A program made the translations under genes and the position numbers. Below, piece by piece: positions 17,342 through 25,096 of a stretch of 64,000 nt of DNA; within the stretch, counting starts at the first letter, position 1, and the number at the start of each line of letters is the position of its first letter. The notes below the pieces were generated by a model, which saw nothing but the letters and a program-made list of their open reading frames with translations, ran no database searches and was not told where the DNA came from. The stretch comes from Cryobacterium soli (GTDB taxonomy: Bacteria; Actinomycetota; Actinomycetes; Actinomycetales; Microbacteriaceae), in assembly GCF_003611035.1 (NCBI RefSeq), contig NZ_CP030033.1, forward strand, positions 4,154,001 through 4,218,000. Direction: 5' to 3'.

Positions 17342-17377
17342 TGGCGCACCCTTCCCTGTCATGGTGACTGGTTCCGA

Positions 17378-17812
17378 CTACGCGCTCACCCTTTCGGTGA
17401 GAGTGCGCAGTGTGGCCTGCAGCGCGCTGAATTCTGCGGGATTCAGGCCCAGGGCTGCGGTCATGTCGCAGTGGATCTTGGTGGCGTGGCTGCGCAGATC
17501 GTCACCGGCAGGCGTCAGGGCGATCTCGACGAAGCGCTCATCGGAACGGTTGCGCTGCCGGGTGAGCAGCCCGTTGCCTTCCATCCGGCGCAGGAGCGGG
17601 GTGAGCGTGCCGTGGTCCAACCTCAGGGTGTCGGCGAGCTCGCGCACGGTGCGTGTTCCTTCGTCCCAGAGGACGACCAACACCAGGTACTGCGGATAGG
17701 TCAGACCCAAGTCGGCCAGCACGGGCCGGTACGCATTGGTGACGGCGCGGGACGCCGCGTACAGGTCGAAGCAGAGTTGGTCGGAAAGTGGTGGGGTCCG
17801 GAGGTCGGCCAT
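17378..17812 (-). CDS. ohrR: OhrR-type MarR-family peroxide sensor
   Basis: 144 aa. The N-terminus QLCFDLYAASRAVTNAY places Cys14 where OhrR proteins carry the peroxidatic cysteine; the winged HTH is RELADTLRLDHGTLTPLLRRME with the R-x-D-x-R wing (RQRNRSDERFVEI). OhrR represses ohr, an organic hydroperoxide reductase, until its Cys is oxidised. No ohr gene is adjacent here: the divergent neighbour is a sigma factor gene. The candidate operator lies 43 bp upstream. Confidence 0.82.
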   Translation of the reverse strand: MADLRTPPLSDQLCFDLYAASRAVTNAYRPVLADLGLTYPQYLVLVVLWDEGTRTVRELADTLRLDHGTLTPLLRRMEGNGLLTRQRNRSDERFVEIALTPAGDDLRSHATKIHCDMTAALGLNPAEFSALQATLRTLTERVSA

Positions 17813-17854
17813 GGCTCACATCCTGTCACCTTTCCCAGCAACTTGTGCGCTAGT

Positions 17855-17870
17855 AGCTTGTACACAAGAT
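17855..17870. promoter_or_regulatory. candidate OhrR operator
   Basis: AGCTTGTACACAAGAT is a near-perfect palindrome (arms AGCTTGT and ACAAGAT, one mismatch) in the 102-bp gap between the divergent ohrR-like and sigma factor genes. A TAGGGT box suited to a -10 element follows at 17874-17879 in the direction of the sigma gene. Confidence 0.5.
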
Positions 17871-17914
17871 GTGTAGGGTGTTGATATCGACGGTGTGCTG
17901 ACTGAAAGAGGACT

Positions 17915-18601
17915 ATGGCCACTCCCGCCCCCGAGCTGCCCGCGAACAAGGCCCGGGTCTCCGTCGAACACCGCACGGACGTGTCCGGGGAACAGGATGC
18001 CACTGCCCCCGTCGAGGCCAGTGGCCTACAGCAGCGGGAGCGGTGGCTGCTCGCTGCGAGTCAGGGTGATGCCGGGGCGTTCGCTCGGTTGTATGAGGAC
18101 GTGGCACCGCACATCCTTGGCCTTGTGGTGCGGATCCTGCGTGACGTTCAGGAGGCAGAGGTGCTCACCGAGCGAATCTTTCTCGAGATCTGGCATTCTG
18201 CGGCCCGTTTCGACTCCGGTCGGGGCGCGGCGCTCTCCTGGATGATCGCCACGGCGCACCGAATGTGCGTGGAGAATCTCAGGAGCGACGTGGAGCACGG
18301 TCTCCGAAGCGCGCCGGGCAGGCACGCCATCGCCGGAGGAGGGACCAACCACCCTCAGATCGCGCCGGGAGCCCCGTCCCATGCTGCGCAGCACGCCGCT
18401 GCTTTGCACGCCGCTGCTCTGAGCGGCGCTCTCGCAGACCTCGAACCAACGCAGCGTCACGCGCTCAAGCTGGCGTACTACAACGGTCATAGCCACGGTG
18501 AGGTGGGCCAGCTCCTGCGGATTCCCGCAGCTACGGCGAAGACCTCGCTAACCCGGGGACTGCACGGTCTCAGGCTCGGTCTCTCCGCGGCCACGAGCTG
18601 A
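17915..18601 (+). CDS. SigK-like ECF sigma factor without adjacent anti-sigma factor
   Basis: 228 aa with GAGGA ahead of the ATG. Region 2 (GAFARLYEDVAPHILGLVVR, ERIFLEIWHSAARFDSGRG, LSWMIATAHRMCVENLRSD) and region 4 (LADLEPTQRHALKLAYYNGH, GEVGQLLRIPAATAKTSLTR) match SigK-type sequences. An unusual, Ala/His-rich linker of about 50 residues separates the two regions. SigK is usually followed by the membrane anti-sigma RskA; here the next gene is a convergent GntR gene that overlaps its last 54 bp. Its link to peroxide stress is suggested only by the divergent OhrR-type gene. Confidence 0.8.
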   Translation: MATPAPELPANKARVSVEHRTDVSGEQDATAPVEASGLQQRERWLLAASQGDAGAFARLYEDVAPHILGLVVRILRDVQEAEVLTERIFLEIWHSAARFDSGRGAALSWMIATAHRMCVENLRSDVEHGLRSAPGRHAIAGGGTNHPQIAPGAPSHAAQHAAALHAAALSGALADLEPTQRHALKLAYYNGHSHGEVGQLLRIPAATAKTSLTRGLHGLRLGLSAATS

Positions 18602-18979
18602 GCGCTCACTGGTCTCTCGTGCCAGCCAGACGAGACGTATGACGTCGATCACTTCGTCCGGGGTCGAGCCTGCCGACTCGGCTTCGGTTACGAGGTCGCG
18701 GATGCGCCGCACGACGGACGCGGGCAGCACCGCGGCCTGCTCGGCGACTCGTGTGCCTGCTGCCGTGCGGCTTACCACCAGCCCGTCGCGTTCAAGTAGT
18801 TTGTAGGCCTTGGCCGCGGTGCCCGGGGCCACGCCCAAATCGCTGGCGGTCTGACGCACAGTGGGCAGTCGTTCCCCTGCGCCGAGTTGCCCGGAGGCGA
18901 TCAGGCCGCGGAACTGGCGATAGATGTCGAGAGTCGGACTAGCGTCGTCGTGCGACGGGAGGACAGGGCGGCCGCTCAC
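18548..18979 (-). CDS. GntR/YtrA-family regulator
   Basis: 143 aa, GTG at 18979 overlapping the stop of the preceding membrane protein gene by 4 bp (GTGA). Winged HTH (IYRQFRGLIASGQLGAGERL, VRQTASDLGVAPGTAAKAY) followed by a short helical tail, the size and form of YtrA-subfamily GntR proteins that control ABC or membrane-protein operons. The C-terminal 18 codons overlap the 3' end of the convergent sigma gene. Probably represses its own operon through the site at 20038. Confidence 0.85.
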   Translation of the reverse strand: MSGRPVLPSHDDASPTLDIYRQFRGLIASGQLGAGERLPTVRQTASDLGVAPGTAAKAYKLLERDGLVVSRTAAGTRVAEQAAVLPASVVRRIRDLVTEAESAGSTPDEVIDVIRLVWLARETSERSARGRGETEPETVQSPG

Positions 18980-20019
18980 CGAACAGTCTCCGCCTGCAGT
19001 TCGGGTGCGCTGGCCGTGGGCCGACCCGAGGAATTCCCGATGAGGAGCCGTCCGGCGACGACGAGCAGCAGCGTGAAGGCCACGACCTCGAGCAGAGGAG
19101 CCAGCAGTCCTGTGGCCAACGCGATGCCGCCGTACTGCCAGACAACGTCATACGTCTCGCTGCCGCCGTCGCCCGACACGGTGACTTGTGACATCGAACC
19201 GTATCGCCCGATGAACCGGAACGCACCGCCGAGGGCGAGGAGCGCGCCGGCGATGGCGATTCGCGCCACGCCGGATGCGATCTCGGTCCGGGCGCGACCC
19301 TCCGCGCCCACGGTGTCGGGACGCAGGAAGGGGCGATGGGCGTTGGCTCGCAGGATGGCTCCGGTCACGACGACCAGCACGGTCAGGCAGACCAGGACCG
19401 GAACGCCGAAGGACCAGCCGTAGAACCAGGGGTGGAGCGCCTCGACCTGGGTATTGGGCACCGGGAGCTCCAGGTAGACGTATCGACCTCGGTCATCCGC
19501 CGACGAGGCCAGGCCTGCCGCGATGGTTGTACCGAGCAGGGCGACAATCGCGCTGCCGGCGCCGATGAGAGCCGCCCGGGAACTGAAAGACGACCAGACC
19601 CGGCGTTCGGTCGGGACCACGGGGACCTCTGAGCGGGTCGTGCCGCGGACGGCGATAAGAACCAGCACAACGAGAAGGCCTACGGCCGCGGTGAACACCG
19701 GCGTTGCGTACTGCCACCACTCGACGACATCGGCGAGATTCAGCAGGTGTCCCCGCACCACGTTCTCGGTGGCGTAGACGGCGATGACCAGGACGGACGC
19801 CCCGCCGAGGGCCTGCAGTTCGAGCCGGTAACGCGTCGGGGTCGTGTGGTGGCGCGGCCCGGTCGGGGACGTGCGGCTCCCAGTCGTTCCACGCAGCCTC
19901 GTCACAATCAGGGCGCCGGATACCAGCACCGCGGCGAGGACGAGCGAGAAGAGCGGCAGGCTCAGCGCGGCCGCGACCAACTCCACTGGGCCGAACGAGG
20001 ACAGAATGCTCGATGCCAT
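18976..20019 (-). CDS. multi-pass membrane protein of unknown function
   Basis: 347 aa, ATG at 20019. About seven to eight hydrophobic segments; a loop with conserved-looking PVPNTQVEALHPWFYGWSFG between the fourth and fifth, and charged C-terminal tail. I do not recognise the family. It is cotranscribed with the YtrA-type regulator that overlaps its stop, an arrangement in which the regulator normally controls a membrane transport or stress protein. Confidence 0.65.
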   Translation of the reverse strand: MASSILSSFGPVELVAAALSLPLFSLVLAAVLVSGALIVTRLRGTTGSRTSPTGPRHHTTPTRYRLELQALGGASVLVIAVYATENVVRGHLLNLADVVEWWQYATPVFTAAVGLLVVLVLIAVRGTTRSEVPVVPTERRVWSSFSSRAALIGAGSAIVALLGTTIAAGLASSADDRGRYVYLELPVPNTQVEALHPWFYGWSFGVPVLVCLTVLVVVTGAILRANAHRPFLRPDTVGAEGRARTEIASGVARIAIAGALLALGGAFRFIGRYGSMSQVTVSGDGGSETYDVVWQYGGIALATGLLAPLLEVVAFTLLLVVAGRLLIGNSSGRPTASAPELQAETVR

Positions 20020-20037
20020 GTGCGTCTCATTTCACTT

Positions 20038-20063
20038 AGTTGTGCCACATGTTTAGCACAACT
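20038..20063. promoter_or_regulatory. inverted repeat, candidate GntR/YtrA operator
   Basis: AGTTGTGC (20038-20045) and GCACAACT (20056-20063) are perfect inverted 8-bp arms with a 10-bp spacer, 19 bp before the start of the membrane protein-GntR operon. The spacing of two helical turns and the position fit an operator for the operon's own GntR protein. Confidence 0.55.
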
Positions 20064-20101
20064 TGTGACAAGACGGGAGTACAAGTCGCAGACCGGGTGG
20101 A

Positions 20102-20503
20102 TCAGATCTTCTCCGCGGAGTTCGCGACCCCGATCGACCAGACCGCAGCGAGGACCATGAATCGCACCATGGTTACCCCGTCGTTGTCGCCCAACACCAC
20201 CCGGACGAGCATCTCGCCTCCGGTCAGTATCAGTGCCGCGGCACCGACGAGCGCGAATCCATTCCTGCCGATCGTGCGGTCACGTTCGTCGCGTGGGTCG
20301 AAATTGCCCACCCGGCTGCGGTCGTCCGCGTGGCGGCTCCGGGCGTAGACCGCGATCCCAGCCCATCCGATCGCCACGGCGGCCAGGATGATGGCACCCA
20401 CCCCATTGGACCGCAGTCCGGCGAGGGCGGCGCCAACGAGGAGGGCGCCGACCACCGCGGCGTTGGGGACCGAGACAGGCAGGCGTTCAGCGATCTTCGA
20501 CAT
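20102..20503 (-). CDS. small membrane protein paired with a YozG-type regulator
   Basis: 133 aa. Four hydrophobic segments in two pairs (about 12-30, 34-50, 82-98, 108-126) with a polar loop between them containing DPRDERDRTIGRNGF, a pattern seen in DUF2178-like membrane proteins. Its first 17 bases overlap the end of the HTH gene, so the two are translated together. Function unknown. Confidence 0.65.
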   Translation of the reverse strand: MSKIAERLPVSVPNAAVVGALLVGAALAGLRSNGVGAIILAAVAIGWAGIAVYARSRHADDRSRVGNFDPRDERDRTIGRNGFALVGAAALILTGGEMLVRVVLGDNDGVTMVRFMVLAAVWSIGVANSAEKI

Positions 20504-20684
20504 GGAATACCTCCTCGACGGGGCGACTGAAGTACTGCGCCAACCGGATGGTCAACCCCAGCGACGGGTCGTAGCGCCCGGTTTCGATCGCGTTGATCGT
20601 CTGCCGGGAGACCCCCATCACCGACGCCAGCGACGCCTCCGACAGATTCGCGGCGAGTCTCAACTCCCGTACATCGCTCCGCAC
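20487..20684 (-). CDS. YozG-type HTH regulator
   Basis: 65 aa, GTG at 20684. The protein is a bare Cro/C1 helix-turn-helix with the YozG hallmark SRQTINAIETGRYDPSL followed by LAQYFSRPVEEVF. Such regulators are normally encoded just before a small membrane protein, as here (overlap of 17 bp). They probably repress their own operon; the ligand is not known. Confidence 0.88.
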   Translation of the reverse strand: MRSDVRELRLAANLSEASLASVMGVSRQTINAIETGRYDPSLGLTIRLAQYFSRPVEEVFHVEDR

Positions 20685-20775
20685 GATGTCGAGTCAACGC
20701 GGGTCGGTCGCCGGGTGTCAAGCATCCTTGTCACATGGACCCGAACTGGGGCCGAGCTGTCACCCCGGAGGGCGA

Positions 20776-21516
20776 TCAGTCGCGTCGCCAGGTGTATTCG
20801 TTCTCGGGCCGCCCCGGGGTGCCGTACCGGGGGGAGCGCAGAGCGGACCCGTCGTCGGCCAGGTGTTCGAGGTAGCGGCGTGCGGTCACCCGGGAGATGC
20901 CGAGCGCGTCGGTGAGTTCCGTCGCGGATACCGGCGTGGAGCGGGACTTGAGAAGCTCGGTCACGCTCGCCAGGGTGCCCTCGGCCAGTCCCTTGGGCAG
21001 CGTGACGGGAGTGGGGGTGCGCAGGCTGTTGAACGCCTGGTCGACATCCGCCTGGCTGGTGACCCGCGAGCGCTCGCCGAGTTGGCGGCGGAACTCACGG
21101 TAGGTGGTGAGTTTCTGCGCGAAGGTGGCGTAGGTGAACGGCTTGATCAGGTACTGCACCACCCCCGCGGAGATCGCACCGCGCACCACCTGCAGGTCGC
21201 GCATCGCTGTGATGGCGATGATGTCGCAGTCCAGCTTGGCCGCGCGAAGCCGCCGCGACACATCGAGGCCGTGCAGGTCGGGCAGGTTCATGTCCATCAG
21301 CACCAGTTCCACCGGGGTGCCGGCCGCCGCTGCCACGGTGAGCTGCCGGAGGGCGGACTGTCCGGTTCCCGCGGTGCCGGCCAGCTCGAATCCGGGCAGC
21401 CGCAGCAGATACGCCGCGTGCGCCTCGGCGGTGAGAGGTTCGTCCTCCACGATGAGCACCCGGATCGGCCTGGGCTCACCAGTGCTCCCGGTGGGTGCGG
21501 TGGGGTCGTCAGGCAT
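20776..21516 (-). CDS. response regulator, CitB/DcuR family
   Basis: 246 aa. Receiver domain with the acidic pair in VEDEP (24-26), phosphoacceptor Asp75 in LMDMNLPD, Thr103 and Lys125 in LIKPF. The C-terminal domain is a winged HTH (SATELTDALGISRVTARRYLEHL, about 195-220). Family members respond to C4-dicarboxylates or citrate. Its start overlaps the end of the kinase gene by 8 bp; together they should control the divergent DctA-type carrier. Confidence 0.9.
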   Translation of the reverse strand: MPDDPTAPTGSTGEPRPIRVLIVEDEPLTAEAHAAYLLRLPGFELAGTAGTGQSALRQLTVAAAAGTPVELVLMDMNLPDLHGLDVSRRLRAAKLDCDIIAITAMRDLQVVRGAISAGVVQYLIKPFTYATFAQKLTTYREFRRQLGERSRVTSQADVDQAFNSLRTPTPVTLPKGLAEGTLASVTELLKSRSTPVSATELTDALGISRVTARRYLEHLADDGSALRSPRYGTPGRPENEYTWRRD

Positions 21517-23161
21517 TCGGCACGGCCTCCGTCGTACCGGCGGGCACCTGCAGCGGGATGGTGACGGTGAAGACCGCCCCGACCCGCCGGGTCACGGTGA
21601 GGGTTCCGCCGAGCCGGTTCACCGCCTGCCGGACGAGGGCGAGACCTAGGCCTCGACCGTAGGTGCCCGGTTCTTTAGTGCTGTAGCCGAGCTTGAAGAC
21701 GTCGTCCAGCTCATCGGCGTCGACGCCGTGTCCGGTGTCGGCGACCTCGATCACGAGAGCCGATGGTCCTGTCTCCGCCGGTGCGCTGCGGATGGCGACG
21801 TCCACGCGGCGTGGAACCTGCCCACTGGCCGCGGCGTCGAGGGCGTTGTCCACCAGATTGCCCAGCACGGTGACGAGATCGTGCACCGATAACCCGGAAT
21901 CCGCGAGGGTGCCGGCGGCATCCACGCTCAGGTGCACGCCCAGCTCGCCGGCCTGGGCGAATTTGCCCACGAGCAGAGCTCCGATCACGGGCTCGTCGAC
22001 CGAGCTGATCATCTCGTCGGTGAGGTGCTGGCTCACGGCCATGTCCCGGGTGGCGAAGGCCAGGGCCTCGTCGGCGCGGCCGAGTTCCATCAGCGACACG
22101 ATGGTGTGCAGCCTGTTGGCGTGCTCGTGGGTCTGTGCCCGCAGGGCGTCCGAGAGGGTGCGCATCGAGGCCAGTTCGGTGCCCAGCGACTCCAGATCGG
22201 TGTGGTCGCGGATGGTGGTGACGGTGCCCATGGGTGCCGCGCGCGCGCGTGCCCGACTCGGCGTGGGCACGGCCGGTTCCTGGCTCACCACGAGCACGCG
22301 GGTCTCGGTGAGATGGATCTCGTCCTGCACGGTGCGCCCGCTCCGCAGCAGGTCCGCCAGGCTCGGCGGCAAGGGCAGGTCGCCGATGGCCGGCGCCGGC
22401 GCGGTGCGCGAGGTGGGGCGCGGCGGGATGCCGAGCAGCTCGGCGGCCTGGTCGTTGTAGAGCACCAGGTCGCCCTTGCGGTCGACCAGCACGAGGCCCT
22501 CCCGCACCGAGTGCAGCACAGAGTCGTTGTAGACGAAGAGCTGGGCGAGTTCCTCCGGGCCCCAGCCGAGCGTGACCCGGCGCAGGTACCGGCCGAGCAG
22601 CCAGGTGGCCAGGGAGCCGGCCGCCAGGAGCGCGAGCGCCAGGGCCAGAATGGCCGGCAGGCGGGCGTTGAGGGCGATCTGCAGGTTGCTGGTCTTGACC
22701 CCGGCGGCCACCATGCCCACCACCCGGCCGTCCGGTTCGATGATCGGCACGACGGAGCGCACCGACGGCCCGAGGGTGCCGCTCGTCACCTCCGTGAACG
22801 GCGTCCCCGCCGCGGCCGGCGCGGTCTCACCGATGTACGGCCGACCGATCTCGGCGGCGTCCGGATGCGTCCAGCGGATACCCGCCGGGCTCATGATGGT
22901 GATGAAGTCCACCGAGGCGTCCTCGCTGACCTCGAGGGTGTACGCCTGCAGGGCTGCGGTCGGATCCGGGGACTGCGCCGCGGTGACCACCAGGGGGCTG
23001 TCCGCGATGGCCGCCGCCACGGCCAGCATCCGGTCAGCCGTCTCGGTGTACCCGCGGTCGCGCGCGTCCACGAACGACGCTGTCCCCACGAACACCGCGA
23101 GCACCACGATGAAGACGAAATGGGCCAGGAAGAGACGGCGCGCAATGCTCCAACCGTGCAT
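21509..23161 (-). CDS. sensor histidine kinase, DcuS/CitA family
   Basis: 550 aa from the ATG at 23161, preceded by AAGGGA at 9-10 nt; further upstream in-frame ATGs have no ribosome site. Membrane helix (about 9-30), an extracytoplasmic Cache/PAS domain (about 35-165), second helix (about 170-195), PAS domain (about 215-290), SpoOB-type phosphoacceptor helix with THEHANRLHTIVSL, and an ATPase domain with LGNLVDNALDAA and DTGHGV. Typical of the citrate/fumarate sensor kinases. Transcribed away from the carrier gene. Confidence 0.88.
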   Translation of the reverse strand: MHGWSIARRLFLAHFVFIVVLAVFVGTASFVDARDRGYTETADRMLAVAAAIADSPLVVTAAQSPDPTAALQAYTLEVSEDASVDFITIMSPAGIRWTHPDAAEIGRPYIGETAPAAAGTPFTEVTSGTLGPSVRSVVPIIEPDGRVVGMVAAGVKTSNLQIALNARLPAILALALALLAAGSLATWLLGRYLRRVTLGWGPEELAQLFVYNDSVLHSVREGLVLVDRKGDLVLYNDQAAELLGIPPRPTSRTAPAPAIGDLPLPPSLADLLRSGRTVQDEIHLTETRVLVVSQEPAVPTPSRARARAAPMGTVTTIRDHTDLESLGTELASMRTLSDALRAQTHEHANRLHTIVSLMELGRADEALAFATRDMAVSQHLTDEMISSVDEPVIGALLVGKFAQAGELGVHLSVDAAGTLADSGLSVHDLVTVLGNLVDNALDAAASGQVPRRVDVAIRSAPAETGPSALVIEVADTGHGVDADELDDVFKLGYSTKEPGTYGRGLGLALVRQAVNRLGGTLTVTRRVGAVFTVTIPLQVPAGTTEAVPNA

Positions 23162-23315
23162 CAGTGCACTCGTCCCTTCGCCGGTGAAACCCATCGTGCG
23201 CGTCATCGTGACCAATATGACCGCAAGAGTGACGGTACGCCCCCGGTCCCGCAGTGTGTATTCACCACCGCGTGACCACCAGCGCTGTCGGGGCCGCCCG
23301 CCGGATCCTGTACAG

Positions 23316-23342
23316 CCTAGACACACCGGTACCACCTAGACA
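23316..23342 (+). promoter_or_regulatory. direct repeat before dctA, candidate response-regulator site
   Basis: CCTAGACA occurs twice, at 23316-23323 and 23335-23342, with the starts 19 bp apart, just before the AAAGGAG ribosome site of the carrier gene. The regular two-turn spacing is compatible with a dimeric response regulator; this is inference from position alone. Confidence 0.35.
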
Positions 23343-23354
23343 AAGGAGTCTGAC

Positions 23355-24767
23355 ATGGCACTCTCTCTACCCCGCGTTCCGCGCGGCGGCCGACCGGCCG
23401 GCACACCGCGCAAGCGACTGGACAAGTCGCACTACCTCTACATCGCGGTCATCGTCGCGGTCGGCCTGGGCATCCTCGTCGGCCTGCTGTTCGGCGGACC
23501 CGACGGCTTCGCCGTGGCACTCAAGCCGCTCGGTGACGTCTTCGTGCTGCTGATCAAGATGATGATCGCGCCGATCATCTTCTGCACCATCGTGCTGGGC
23601 ATCGGATCCATCGCCAAGGCGGCCACCGTCGGCAAGATCGGCGGGCTGGCGCTGGGCTACTTCCTGGTGATGTCCACCTTCGCCCTGGGCATCGGCCTGA
23701 TCGTCGGCAACCTCATCCATCCCGGTGAAGGGCTCAATCTGCAGGATGCGACCTACACGGCCCCCGAAGCGGCCGACACGCACGACTTCCTGCTCGGTAT
23801 CGTGCCCACCACGCTGCTGTCCTCGCTCACGTCGGGCAACATCCTGCAGACCCTGATGGTGGCCCTCGTCGTGGGCTTCGCCCTGCAGAAGATGGGACCA
23901 GCGGGCACGCCCATCCTCACCGGCATCGCGCACCTGCAGGCCCTCATTTTCCGCATCCTGGTGATGGTGATGTGGCTGGCCCCGATCGGTGCGTTCGGTG
24001 CCATCGCCGCCGTGGTCGGTGCCACCGGCATTCAGGCCGTGATCAGCCTGTTCACTCTGATGGCCGCGTTCTACCTCACCTGCATCATCTTCATAGTGGT
24101 GATCCTCGGCGGCCTGCTCAAGCTCGTCACCGGGGTCAACATCTTCAAGCTGATGCGATACCTCGGCCGCGAATACCTGCTCATCTTCTCGACCTCCTCC
24201 TCGGAGGCCGCGCTGCCCCGCCTCATCGCCAAGATGGAGCACCTCGGGGTGTCCAAGCCCGTCGTGGGCGTCACGGTGCCCACCGGCTACTCGTTCAACC
24301 TCGACGGCACGGCCATCTACCTGACCATGGCGTCGCTGTTCATCGCCACGGCCCTCGGCCAGCCGCTGATGCTGGGGGAGCAGATCGGCCTCCTGGTCTT
24401 CATGATCATCGCCTCCAAGGGCGCGGCCGGCGTCACCGGAGCGGGCCTGGCCACCCTGGCCGGCGGGCTGCAGGCGCACGCTCCGCAACTCGTCGGCGGC
24501 GTGGCCTTCATCGTCGGCATCGACCGGTTCATGTCCGAGGCCCGTGCCCTGACCAACTTCACCGGCAACGCCGTCGCAACGGTGCTGATCGGCACCTGGA
24601 CCAAGGAGATCGACAGGGCTCAGGTGGACCTCGTTCTCGACCGGCACGCGCCGTTCGACGAGGCGACGATGATGTCGGCGCACGGTGTGGCCGCGCCCAC
24701 GGAAGCAGCCACGGCCGTGCCTGACGAGGAGGCCGCCGCGCCGCGGCCCGAGCTGGCCAGACGCTGA
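23355..24767 (+). CDS. dctA: DctA-type C4-dicarboxylate/cation symporter
   Basis: 470 aa, AAAGGAG 6 nt before the ATG. Eight membrane segments and two re-entrant loops are implied by the DAACS motifs: the serine-rich STSSSEAALPRLI (HP1), PTGYSFNLDGTAIYLTMASL (TM7, with the NLDGT cation site) and SKGAAGVTGAGLATLAGGL (HP2). Imports succinate, fumarate and malate with protons or Na+. An acidic, Ala-rich tail of about 40 residues follows the last helix. Divergent from the DcuS-like two-component system that probably induces it. Confidence 0.9.
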   Translation: MALSLPRVPRGGRPAGTPRKRLDKSHYLYIAVIVAVGLGILVGLLFGGPDGFAVALKPLGDVFVLLIKMMIAPIIFCTIVLGIGSIAKAATVGKIGGLALGYFLVMSTFALGIGLIVGNLIHPGEGLNLQDATYTAPEAADTHDFLLGIVPTTLLSSLTSGNILQTLMVALVVGFALQKMGPAGTPILTGIAHLQALIFRILVMVMWLAPIGAFGAIAAVVGATGIQAVISLFTLMAAFYLTCIIFIVVILGGLLKLVTGVNIFKLMRYLGREYLLIFSTSSSEAALPRLIAKMEHLGVSKPVVGVTVPTGYSFNLDGTAIYLTMASLFIATALGQPLMLGEQIGLLVFMIIASKGAAGVTGAGLATLAGGLQAHAPQLVGGVAFIVGIDRFMSEARALTNFTGNAVATVLIGTWTKEIDRAQVDLVLDRHAPFDEATMMSAHGVAAPTEAATAVPDEEAAAPRPELARR

Positions 24768-24809
24768 CGCCAGGCCTGCTGGTTTAGCGGGCCTGACCTG
24801 CACTTAGGT

Positions 24810-24846
24810 GCCCCGGACGATCGCCGAAACTGCCCTCGTCCGGGGC
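24810..24846. terminator. hairpin terminator after dctA
   Basis: GCCCCGGACGA and TCGTCCGGGGC form a perfect 11-bp stem around a 15-nt loop, 43 bp after the carrier gene. No strong U tract follows, as is common for actinobacterial terminators. Confidence 0.7.
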
Positions 24847-24850
24847 CCTT

Positions 24851-24872
24851 GCATGCGTTCGCATGCTAGGCT
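24851..24872 (+). promoter_or_regulatory. palindrome and -10 box before the proV leader
   Basis: GCATGCGTTCGCATGC (24851-24866) is a perfect palindrome with 7-bp arms; the hexamer TAGGCT (24867-24872) follows immediately and would make a -10 box. A repressor at the palindrome would occlude it. No match to a specific regulator family is claimed. Confidence 0.5.
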
Positions 24873-25096
24873 CTCACACGGTCTTCCGACCCTTCACCAG
24901 GACGCGAACGCGTAGCCCCCAGCCCGACTGGGACGGCCGTGTGCGTACGGTGAGGCCCAGACGGACGCGATCCCATGGTCGCTCCAGCCCATGCCGCTAT
25001 CGGCATCGAGGCCGGTCTCGGCCTACCCGTCCGACACAGCGAGCCCCGTACAGTTTGACCGCGCAGGCGGTCCATTCGGCGTGCTCCGGAGAATCC
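24873..25096 (+). other. 224-nt structured leader before proV
   Basis: No convincing gene: an open frame runs through from 24863 but its Arg/Pro-rich product is not protein-like. The region can form several stems, for example CCCAG/CTGGG near 24920 and GAGGCC/GGCCT near 25010, and ends with a GGAGA ribosome site. It may be an RNA control element; I do not recognise a known riboswitch class. Confidence 0.4.

Noticed and set aside
24863-25096. N-terminal extension of ProV by 78 residues
   Set aside because: Arg/Pro/Ser-rich and not conserved-looking; GTG at 25097 has the ribosome site and family-like N-terminus.
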